From CAYMLQ01 sp964390795 (GTDB lineage: Bacteria > Verrucomicrobiota > Kiritimatiellia > RFP12 > UBA1067), in NCBI GenBank assembly GCA_964390795.1, contig CAYMLQ010000138.1, positions 1 to 13,315 on the forward strand: 13,315 nt of DNA, in the 5' to 3' direction. The notes under the pieces were generated by a model. It was not told the DNA's origin, did no database searches, and saw nothing but the letters and a program-made list of their open reading frames with translations. The translations under genes were made by a program, and so were the position numbers. Positions 6,734-12,592 of this stretch are shown here, one piece after another. Positions within the stretch are counted from its first letter, which is position 1; each line of letters begins with the position of its first letter.

Positions 6734-8224
6734 CCGCCTGTCAAACTCGTCCTTACCCACCATCTGCCGGGCGACGAACAGCCCTGACATCATCGCCCCG
6801 AGCACGCCCGGCAGCAGCGCACTCTGCCCGGCCGCATACAGGCTCTTGCCGGGCAGCCGCCCGAACAGGCCGTACTGGCCCACCTTCTGCTGGATGCCGT
6901 AGGCGCTCCCGCAGGGCGAGTGCAGATAGTCCCTGAACGTCAGCATCGACGCCGTGTCCGCCCAGCGGACGCGGTCGGCATACCCGACCAGGCCCTCCAG
7001 ACGTGCGCGAATCGCCTCCGCGCGCTGCCGCTTGTAGGAGGCGTAACCCTCGGGCCGACGCCCAACCCGTGAACGCTCCCATGATACCACATCCCGCGCG
7101 AAAGACAACTCCAGCGCCGACAGCGAGGGGGGCGTACCCGCAGCGGCGTCGCCCGGCACCTCGATCACCACCAGCGGCCGCTCACCCGCAGTCCCTGGAT
7201 CCATCATCACGTCGAAGTCCGTGTCCGGAAACTCGGAGAAGATGGAGCGCGCGAACCCCGGCACCGGCGCCTCCCCACCGACCACCCCGTACGCGACGAA
7301 GAAGCCCACCGAGGGCTCGAACGCGCCAACACGCTCGCGAAACGCCGGCGACGGGCCCACCGGCTCCAGCAGGGCCAGGATCTGCGCCGGGGCCACGGTC
7401 AGCAGGCAGCGCCCGAAGGCGACGCTCTTCCCGCCCGTCAGCACCGCCTCGCGGGGCTGCCCCGCCTCCACCCTGGCGAACGCCTCCAGCCCGCACCCGC
7501 AGCAGATCTCCACGCCCTCGCTCGCCGCCGCCTTCGTCAGCGCCTCCGCCAGCGCGTCGCCGCCACCCGCGATGCCGCCCACGGACTGGTGCATCCCGTA
7601 CGCCACCCGCGCGTGCGCGGCGAACGAGACGCTCGCGGGCGGCGACCCGTGGCACATGGCGAAGGCGCTGATCACGCCCTTGAGCACCGGGTCGCGGAAG
7701 CGGCTGTCCAGGACGGACCGCAGCGATACGAAGTCCTCGTCGATCATCCCGAAGGTCGTCAGCGGCTGCCCCGCGCCCATGCCCATGGTGCGGTCCGCAA
7801 CGGACCTCAGCGCCCCGAAATACCACGCGATCGCGTCAGCCTCCTGCGGGAAAAGCGACTGCCAGTGAGCGCACGCCCGATCAAGCCCGATCGGGACGTC
7901 GATCTCGGCGCGCGGCTTCGTGAAGAGGAAGCGGTGCGCGCACGTCTCGTTGTAGGGTACCAGAGCCACCGAGTCCCTGACGCCCAACTGCGTCAGCAGG
8001 TGCTCGAACAGTTCGCCGGGGCGGACGCTGCCCGTGAAGTGGAACCCGGTGTCGAAGAAGACGCCGTCGCGCCTGAACCGCCGCAGCCCGCCGCCCGGCG
8101 CGGGAGCCTTGTCGACCAGCAGGACGGAGCGCCCGAAGCGCGCCAGCAGCAGCGCGGCCGTCAGGCCCGCGACGCCCGCGCCGACCACCACGTCGTCATA
8201 GCTGTTCAGGCGCGGCCCGCTCAT
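6734..8224 (-). CDS. CrtI-like (phytoene desaturase/carotene isomerase-type) FAD-dependent oxidoreductase, C-terminus lost in gap
   Basis: 497 codons from the ATG at 8224 to the N run, nearly the full length of the family (about 490-520 aa), so only the last residues are missing. The start overlaps the ketoreductase stop as ATGA. The N-terminus has the dinucleotide-binding motif VVVGAGVAGL with an acidic strand end (LLVDKAPAPGGGLR), as in CrtI/CrtISO/retinol saturase-like flavoproteins. The C-terminus SLYAAGQSALLPGVLGAMMSGLFVAR is the FAD-binding end typical of the same family. These enzymes desaturate, saturate or isomerise polyene chains. In a polyketide/fatty acid operon it probably acts on the acyl polyene, by desaturation, cis/trans isomerisation or ring-forming redox chemistry. 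Family firm; direction of the reaction is not determinable from sequence. Confidence 0.85.
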
Positions 8225-8952
8225 ACAGCCATGCCGCCGTTCACCCCGATCACCTGCCCGTGTACGTACATGTGCGGCTCGGCGCAGAGAAAATTCACGA
8301 CCGCAGCCACCTCTGCGGACGTCCCGAAGCGGTGCAGCGGGATCAGCGGCAGCACCTGCTCCTTCGGAATTCCCGCCGTCATCTCGGTCTCGATCACGCC
8401 GGGCGAAACCACGTTCACGAAGATGTTCTTGCGGCCGACCTCCCGCGCAAGGGCACGCGCCGCGCCGATCAGCCCCGCCTTGGAGGCCGAGTAGTTGACT
8501 TGGCCCGCGTGGCCGAGCTGGCCGGAAACCGACGAGATGACGACCACGCGCCCCTGCTTCCTGCGGATCATCTCGAAGATCACCGGCTTGGCCACGTTGA
8601 AGAAGCCGTCCAGGTTGGTGCGCAGCACCGCGTCCCACTCCTCGTCCAGCATGAAGGCCAGCAGGTTGTCCCGCGCGATGCCGGCGTTGTAGACCAGCAC
8701 TTCCGGGCAGCGCTCCTGCACGAGCGGCGTCAGCGCCGCGCGCGCCGCGGCCCGGTCTGCCAGATCGAAGGCCAGCAGCCGGCAGCTCCGCCCCAGCGCC
8801 TCGACCTCGGCACGCGCCTCCTGCGCCGCCGCGTGGTTCGACTGATAGGTCAGCCAGATGTCGAAGCCCGAGGCCGCCAGGCGCCCGACGATCGCCCGCC
8901 CGATGCCCCGGCTGCCTCCCACGACCAGCGCCACCTTGTTCTCTTCAGTCAT
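8221..8952 (-). CDS. FabG-like 3-oxoacyl-ACP reductase (SDR)
   Basis: 243 aa, classical short-chain dehydrogenase. It has the NADP-binding GGSRGIG at 12-18, NAG at 89-91, and the catalytic set Asn113, Ser141, Tyr154 (NYSASK) and Lys158. PGVIETEM and the C-terminal NGGMAV are FabG-like. It reduces 3-ketoacyl-ACP to the 3-hydroxy form for the dehydratase. It is the first gene of the minus-strand operon; the ATG at 8952 has an AGGG about 10 nt upstream, a rather loose spacing. The preceding 453 nt contain no gene on this strand, so the operon promoter should lie there. Confidence 0.93.
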   Translation of the reverse strand: MTEENKVALVVGGSRGIGRAIVGRLAASGFDIWLTYQSNHAAAQEARAEVEALGRSCRLLAFDLADRAAARAALTPLVQERCPEVLVYNAGIARDNLLAFMLDEEWDAVLRTNLDGFFNVAKPVIFEMIRRKQGRVVVISSVSGQLGHAGQVNYSASKAGLIGAARALAREVGRKNIFVNVVSPGVIETEMTAGIPKEQVLPLIPLHRFGTSAEVAAVVNFLCAEPHMYVHGQVIGVNGGMAV

Positions 8953-8973
8953 ACCGTTTTGTCCCTACCTTCT

Positions 8974-8994
8974 GAGTTCGGCGTTCGGCGTTCC
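8974..8994. repeat. 7-nt tandem repeat (GCGTTCG family), three units
   Basis: GAGTTCG, GCGTTCG and GCGTTCC in tandem, 21 nt, immediately upstream of the ketoreductase start (in its 5' leader on the minus strand). Same unit and orientation as the array inside the KS gene at 1060-1087. Confidence 0.8.
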
Positions 8995-9025
8995 AAACAT
9001 CAATCCAAGTTCAAAAACAGTTCCA

Positions 9026-9053
9026 ATTTTAACATGACTTTTGCCTGACGCAA
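9026..9053 (-). promoter_or_regulatory. Candidate sigma70-like promoter of the biosynthetic operon
   Basis: On the minus strand, TTGCGT (9048-9053) and TAAAAT (9026-9031) are separated by 16 nt. The -10 matches 5 of 6 consensus bases, the -35 only 3 of 6. It would give a leader of roughly 65-70 nt before the ketoreductase ATG at 8952. Position and AT content support it, but the match is modest. Confidence 0.3.
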
Positions 9054-9081
9054 CCGAATATCTCGCCCGCAAGGCGCGCCG

Positions 9082-9116
9082 GGTGCGATTCAGTTTAGTT
9101 GAAACTGAATCGCACC
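9082..9116. promoter_or_regulatory. Perfect 15-bp inverted repeat, candidate operator upstream of the operon
   Basis: GGTGCGATTCAGTTT (9082-9096), loop AGTTG, and its exact reverse complement at 9102-9116. It lies about 28 nt upstream of the candidate -35 of the minus-strand operon. A perfect stem this long is well beyond chance in 453 nt. No T-run follows on either strand, which argues against an intrinsic terminator and leaves a regulator-binding site or a small palindromic element as options. Confidence 0.6.
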
Positions 9117-9128
9117 AAAGGAGGATTT

Positions 9129-9310
9129 AGGAGTTAGGAGTTGAATACGCAACAACCCGCGAAAACAAGGCATGCTTTTGAGTTTTTGCCGCGTATCAGC
9201 GCGGTTTTGGCGTGGGGATTATCGTGTCCTCATCATGAAGACACTATGGAATGTCGATTATCAGATCTCATAAGTTCTTTGCGTTCCAGGTATTGCAACT
9301 CCTAACTCCT
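9129..9310. repeat. 182-bp segment bounded by 15-bp inverted repeats
   Basis: AGGAGTTAGGAGTTG at 9129-9143 is the exact reverse complement of 9296-9310. Each end is itself a partial tandem of a GGAGTTA unit, and further TAACTCCT copies follow at 9317-9324. The 152-nt interior has no credible gene. It could be a MITE-like remnant, or two copies of a common short repeat in opposite orientation. No target duplication is obvious. Confidence 0.5.
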
Positions 9311-9405
9311 CCCTCCTAACTCCTCCTTTCTTCTCCCCTCTCCCCCGCAGATCCAGCGGGCTTTCCGCCGTGCTGTCCAAACCTCGGATCACATGCGTGT
9401 AGATC

Positions 9406-9660
9406 ATGAGGCGTCAACGTCATGCAGATCAACGGGTTGCGTCGTATTCATATCGCTTCTCCCGCGAAGTGCGTCATTTCGATGCCACAACGCTGCTGTC
9501 TTTCGGACGGTTTTCCGAATTAGCTGACGAGACTGCTTTTCAGCAAGTCTCTGTTTCTTTTGATACCATCCAATGGCCTAACGGCTTAGATCTAGATCCA
9601 GAGTATCTTTATTCAGCCTCCGTGAAACAGAGCCGCTCAAAAGCACAGCAACCGACTTGA
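9406..9660 (+). CDS. Small DUF2442-type protein
   Basis: 84 aa. The C-terminal half carries TIQWPNGLDLDPEYLY, the diagnostic end of DUF2442 proteins, preceded by the expected FSREVRHFDATTLL and RFSELADETAFQQVSV strands. DUF2442 proteins are short, often sit near toxin-antitoxin-like or DUF4160 genes, and have no established function that I can state. The first in-frame ATG is at 9406, one codon after an in-frame TAG (9400-9402), and has no clear ribosome binding site. The N-terminal 14 residues do not look like the family, so the original start may have been lost or shifted, and this may be a decaying gene. No DUF4160 partner is visible on either side; the HicA/HicB pair follows 260 nt downstream. 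Confidence 0.7.
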   Translation: MRRQRHADQRVASYSYRFSREVRHFDATTLLSFGRFSELADETAFQQVSVSFDTIQWPNGLDLDPEYLYSASVKQSRSKAQQPT

Positions 9661-9796
9661 GGCGACGGGATACCGCCGCCTCAGTCGTGACGTTCGCCGT
9701 AGAAACGGCAGATTCGACTTCAACTGAAAAAGAAACGACCGGATCAGCCGAACTAGAGTATTACGCTGGTACGTGGCATAATGCTGAAGGGCGGCC

Positions 9797-9851
9797 CCTC
9801 GTCACACAGTTCATGACGAGGAGACCGCCAGCGTCACGCTGCTTGCTGGCG
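9797..9851. repeat. Two adjacent hairpins between DUF2442 gene and hicA
   Basis: CCTCGTCA (9797-9804) pairs with TGACGAGG (9814-9821), and CGCCAGC (9826-9832) pairs with GCTGGCG (9845-9851). No T-tract follows either, so they are not typical intrinsic terminators. They may fold in the RNA or be remains of a mobile element. The rest of 9661-9872 shows no credible gene. Confidence 0.4.
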
Positions 9852-9872
9852 AAATCCGGCTGATTGCTTGAC

Positions 9873-9902
9873 TTGAGAAACACCCCGTGTTGATGGTATA
9901 GT
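9873..9902 (+). promoter_or_regulatory. Sigma70-like promoter of hicAB with palindrome in the spacer
   Basis: TTGAGA (9873-9878) and TATAGT (9897-9902), each 5 of 6 to consensus, 18-nt spacing, 18 nt before the hicA start. Between them lies AACAC-CCC-GTGTT (9879-9891), a 13-nt palindrome placed where a repressor would block RNA polymerase; a candidate autoregulatory operator. Confidence 0.6.
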
Positions 9903-9920
9903 CTTGGCGTTGGAGGTGTT

Positions 9921-10175
9921 ATGGGCAAATACGCGAAGGTGTACGAACACATCATGACGCGGCGCTCGGACTCGAATGTGCCGTTCGACGATCTGTGTTC
10001 GTTGCTGACCCGTTTGGGATTTGGAAGCCGGGTGCGGGGCGACCACCATATCTTCACTATGGAGGGAGTCGAAGAAATCATCAACATTCAACCCCAGAAC
10101 GGGATGGGCAAAGCCTATCAGGTCAAACAGATTCGCGATTTGCTGCTGAAGTACAAGCTGCGGATGGAGGACTAA
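9921..10175 (+). CDS. hicA: HicA-family mRNA interferase toxin
   Basis: 84 aa. The double-stranded-RNA-binding-like HicA fold is recognisable: LCSLLTRLGFGSRVRGDHHI with the catalytic His at position 42 in GDHH, then a strand IINIQPQNG and the closing helix AYQVKQIRDLLLKYKL. GGAGG lies just 5' of the ATG. HicA toxins cleave mRNA when free of HicB. The gene is first in a two-gene unit, 3 nt before hicB, behind a good promoter. The residues expected for activity are present, so the toxin appears intact. Confidence 0.88.
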   Translation: MGKYAKVYEHIMTRRSDSNVPFDDLCSLLTRLGFGSRVRGDHHIFTMEGVEEIINIQPQNGMGKAYQVKQIRDLLLKYKLRMED

Positions 10176-10178
10176 ATC

Positions 10179-10391
10179 ATGCATCACAAATATGAAATCA
10201 TCATCTTTTGGAGCGAGGAGGACAGCTCCTACGTGGCGGAAGTTCCCGAACTTCCGGGGTGCATGGCGGACGGCACGACCTATCAGGATGCACTCTCAAA
10301 CGCGGAACAAATCATCCGCGAGTGGATTGAAACCGCGTCCGCTCTTGGAAGAGCGATTCCCAAACCTCGCGGACGCCTTGCCTATGCTTAG
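10179..10391 (+). CDS. hicB: HicB-family antitoxin
   Basis: 70 aa. The partial RNase H-like HicB fold is clear: YEIIIFWSEEDSSYVAEVPE, then LPGCMADGTTYQDALSNAEQ and a helix ending IREWIETASALGRAIPKP. GGAGG at 10166-10170, inside the end of hicA, gives 8-nt spacing to the ATG at 10179. It would bind HicA and neutralise it. The protein is short and ends after the globular domain, with no helix-turn-helix or ribbon-helix-helix tail visible, so direct DNA binding to the palindrome in the promoter is uncertain. Confidence 0.9.
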   Translation: MHHKYEIIIFWSEEDSSYVAEVPELPGCMADGTTYQDALSNAEQIIREWIETASALGRAIPKPRGRLAYA

Positions 10392-10655
10392 ATCATGCCG
10401 AACAAGACGGTGGAGGCGACACACCGAACCCTCTACTGGTGTCCTAAATGCAATACGACGGTAGGAATTTGCTGTATCGGGTGGTGGAGTAAATGCAGAG
10501 CCTGTGGAACTCGGCAGGGAAACCGGTACTCCAGACCGACTCCATCGATCATGGATGTCAAATTGCCGCTCCCTCTTCCCCCCTCTTCCTGCTTGAGTTC
10601 CTGTTGCCTATGCGGCATTATCCACGACGCGTATCAAATCTTTGGGAGGAGTGCT
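10392..10655 (+). other. 264-nt spacer with a Cys-rich open frame
   Basis: An open frame starts with ATG at 10395, 3 nt after hicB, and continues without a stop into the HAD gene. Its early part encodes two CxxC knuckles (CPKC and CRACG, 16 residues between the pairs) of zinc-ribbon type, then a low-complexity PLPLPPSSC stretch. No ribosome binding site precedes the ATG and the HAD gene has its own start. I read this as a non-coding spacer or the remains of a small zinc-ribbon gene. A dispersed repeat is another option. Confidence 0.35.
10644..10651 (+). promoter_or_regulatory. Ribosome binding site that sets the HAD gene start
   Basis: GGGAGGAG, 4-6 nt before the TTG at 10656, is the strongest Shine-Dalgarno match in the neighbourhood. 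It selects the TTG over the ATG at 10395 (no such site) and the in-frame ATG at about 10689. Confidence 0.65.
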
Positions 10656-11540
10656 TTGAGCGAACGCGATTATGTCTCTGTTTGTCCCATGCCGGCGTGT
10701 ACGAGTTTCCTTGAGGGCACGTCGATCGAGATCGTTAGGCCAAGAACGCTCCGGCAGGTGCCGAAACACGCCCTGTTCGATTTCGACGGTACCCTGAGCC
10801 TGGTCCGCGAGGGATGGATGGAGATCATGATCCCCCTCCTGACCGGATACCTTCTGCCATTTGCCCGGTCTGGCGAAACCCCCGAGTCGGTGGCCGCGCT
10901 CGTCAGAGCTTTCGTCACCGAACTCACCGGCAAGCAGACGATCTACCAGATGATCCGGCTCGCGGAGGAGATCCGCCTGCGCGGCGGCACACCCGCCGAC
11001 CCGCAAGCCTACAAAGCGGAGTTTCACGACCGCCTCATGGCCCGCATCGCTTGCCGTCGCAAGGGGCTGGCCGACGGCTCCGTCCCTCGCGCGTCGCTGC
11101 TGGTTCCCGGCTCGCTCGAAATCCTGTCTGCCCTCCGGGCGCGCGGCACCGCCATCTACATCGCGTCGGGCACGGACGAGCAGTATGTGCTTGAGGAGGC
11201 CCGCCTGCTCGGCATCGACGAGTTTGCCCCCGGCCGCATCTACGGCGCACAGGCCGATCACGCGAGTTTTTCCAAGGAACTGGTGATCCGGCGTATCCTC
11301 AAGGAAAACGCGGTCGACGGCGAGGCGCTGGTCGCGTTCGGCGACGGCTACGTGGAGATTGCCGACTGTAAGGCCGTGGGCGGACTCGCGGTGGCGGTGG
11401 CGAGCGACGAGGTCGGGCGCTCCGGCCGGTGCGACGCGTGGAAGCGCGAGCGCCTCATCGGGGCGGGCGCGGATGTCGTGATCCCCGATTTCAGCGAGTC
11501 GTCTGTGCTCTTGGACGCGATCTGGAGTCTTCGGATATGA
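10656..11540 (+). CDS. HAD-superfamily hydrolase (phosphatase)
   Basis: 294 aa from a TTG start at 10656. The nucleophile motif is ALFDFDGTLS, with Asp42 and Asp44 as the catalytic pair. A helical cap follows (GKQTIYQMIRLAEEI, residues about 88-102). Motif II is in IYIASGTDEQYV, motif III likely the Lys of FSKELVIRRIL, and motif IV the acidic pair in VAFGDGYVEI. All HAD catalytic elements are present. It would remove phosphate from a small molecule. The gene overlaps the sugar kinase start by ATGA (11537-11540), which suggests a sugar phosphate substrate. The first 25 residues are not part of the fold. Confidence 0.87.
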   Translation: MSERDYVSVCPMPACTSFLEGTSIEIVRPRTLRQVPKHALFDFDGTLSLVREGWMEIMIPLLTGYLLPFARSGETPESVAALVRAFVTELTGKQTIYQMIRLAEEIRLRGGTPADPQAYKAEFHDRLMARIACRRKGLADGSVPRASLLVPGSLEILSALRARGTAIYIASGTDEQYVLEEARLLGIDEFAPGRIYGAQADHASFSKELVIRRILKENAVDGEALVAFGDGYVEIADCKAVGGLAVAVASDEVGRSGRCDAWKRERLIGAGADVVIPDFSESSVLLDAIWSLRI

Positions 11541-12592
11541 GCGACGCTCTGAAGTCATTTAACGCGACCCGTCTTGAGGCGCTCACGGCGCGTTTCCGCA
11601 AGGTGCGCGTCGCAGTGCTGGGCGACTTCTTTCTGGACACGTATCTCGAGGTTGAACCCACCTTGGCAGAGCCCTCCCTTGAAACGGGCCGGACCGCACA
11701 TCAGGTGGTGGCGGTGCGCCACTCAGCGGGAGCGGCGGGCACAGTGGTGAACAACCTCGCGGCGCTCGGCGCCCGGCACATGATCACCCTCGGCGCCACG
11801 GGGAACGACGGCGAGGGCTGGGAGCTGCGCAGGAGTCTCTTCGCGTTAGGGTGCGACCTCACACACCTGTACACCGATCCTGACCGTGTGACTCCGACCT
11901 ATCTCAAGCCGCGCGACCGCACGCGCCCCGGCCTCGAAGGCGAGCACGACCGCTTCGACATCAAGAATGTTCTGCCAACGCCGGACTGGCTCGTTCAGGC
12001 GCTGCTGGACTCTTTGGACGCAGTTCTGCCCGGCGTGGACGCGCTTGTCGTGATGGATCAGGTGCGGGAGCCCGACAGGGGTATGCTGACATGCGCACTG
12101 ATCGATGCGCTGGCCGAGCGTGCGCCGCATTTTCCAAAGACGATTTTCTGGGCGGATTCGCGGGGACGTATCCGGCGCTACCGCAACGTGATGGTCAAGG
12201 TCAACCAGTTCGAGCTGGCGGGCGAGGACAACCCCGCGCCCGGCGCGTGCGTCTCAGACGAGGTGATCCGCGCGGAAACCGAGGCGTTCGCCGCGCGTTT
12301 GGGCGCACCCGTGTTCGCGACCGCCGGTGAGCGCGGCGTCCGCGTGTCCGGCCCCGCGCCGCTGACCGTGCCTTCGGTGAGGGTGTCCGGCCCCGTCGAC
12401 CCCACGGGCGCAGGCGACTCGTTCACGGCCGGCGCGGTGCTGGCGCTCGCGGCGGGGGCGACGCGTCCCGAGGCGGCGCTGGTCGGCAACCTCGTCGCCT
12501 CGGTGACCGTGAGGCAGCTCGCCACGACGGGCACCGCCGCAGCCAGCGACCTTTTTCCAGCGCTGGCGCTCTGGAGGGAGCAGAATCCATGA
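11537..12592 (+). CDS. PfkB/RfaE-like carbohydrate kinase
   Basis: 351 aa. The ribokinase-family anion hole and base are DPTGAGDSF at 288-296, with Asp294 catalytic. The N-terminal substrate-binding strand is VRVAVLGDFFLDTYLEVEP and the glycine-rich region HSAGAAGTVVNNLAALGA corresponds to PfkB signature 1. DQVREPDRGMLT matches the D-Y-x-K-G region of heptose-7-phosphate kinases (HldE/RfaE N-terminal domain), so a heptose or related sugar phosphate is a reasonable substrate, but not proven. There is no nucleotidyltransferase domain. The frame is open upstream to 11429, but the ATG at 11537 has GGAG 9 nt before it and overlaps the HAD stop. Confidence 0.88.
   Translation: MSDALKSFNATRLEALTARFRKVRVAVLGDFFLDTYLEVEPTLAEPSLETGRTAHQVVAVRHSAGAAGTVVNNLAALGARHMITLGATGNDGEGWELRRSLFALGCDLTHLYTDPDRVTPTYLKPRDRTRPGLEGEHDRFDIKNVLPTPDWLVQALLDSLDAVLPGVDALVVMDQVREPDRGMLTCALIDALAERAPHFPKTIFWADSRGRIRRYRNVMVKVNQFELAGEDNPAPGACVSDEVIRAETEAFAARLGAPVFATAGERGVRVSGPAPLTVPSVRVSGPVDPTGAGDSFTAGAVLALAAGATRPEAALVGNLVASVTVRQLATTGTAAASDLFPALALWREQNP

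Larger units (their letters stand above)
8953..9405. other. 453-nt repeat-rich intergenic region
   Basis: No convincing gene on either strand. Base composition falls compared with the flanking operon. It holds in order a 7-nt repeat (8974-8994), a candidate minus-strand promoter (9026-9053), a perfect inverted repeat (9082-9116), a 182-bp segment with inverted ends (9129-9310), a small hairpin CCGCG/CGCGG followed by TTTT (9189-9208, weak), and a pyrimidine-rich tract (about 9299-9346). It separates the minus-strand biosynthetic operon from plus-strand accessory genes and must contain their control signals. Confidence 0.8.

Noticed and set aside
8225..8638. Upstream extension of the oxidoreductase frame
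   Set aside because: Shadow of the ketoreductase gene; the flavoprotein N-terminus begins at 8224 in an ATGA overlap.
9189..9208. Possible intrinsic terminator (CCGCG hairpin followed by TTTT)
   Set aside because: Stem of only 5 bp and four Ts, with no plus-strand gene ending upstream.
9129..9330. Possible CRISPR array because of repeated AGGAGTTA/TAACTCCT units
   Set aside because: Units are 7-8 nt, partly inverted and not separated by regular spacers; no cas gene is visible.
9657..9863. Possible 68-aa protein from a TTG
   Set aside because: No ribosome binding site or recognisable domain, and it runs through two hairpins.
11429..11536. Upstream extension of the sugar kinase
   Set aside because: Overlaps the end of the HAD gene in another frame; the ATG at 11537 has proper spacing and coupling.
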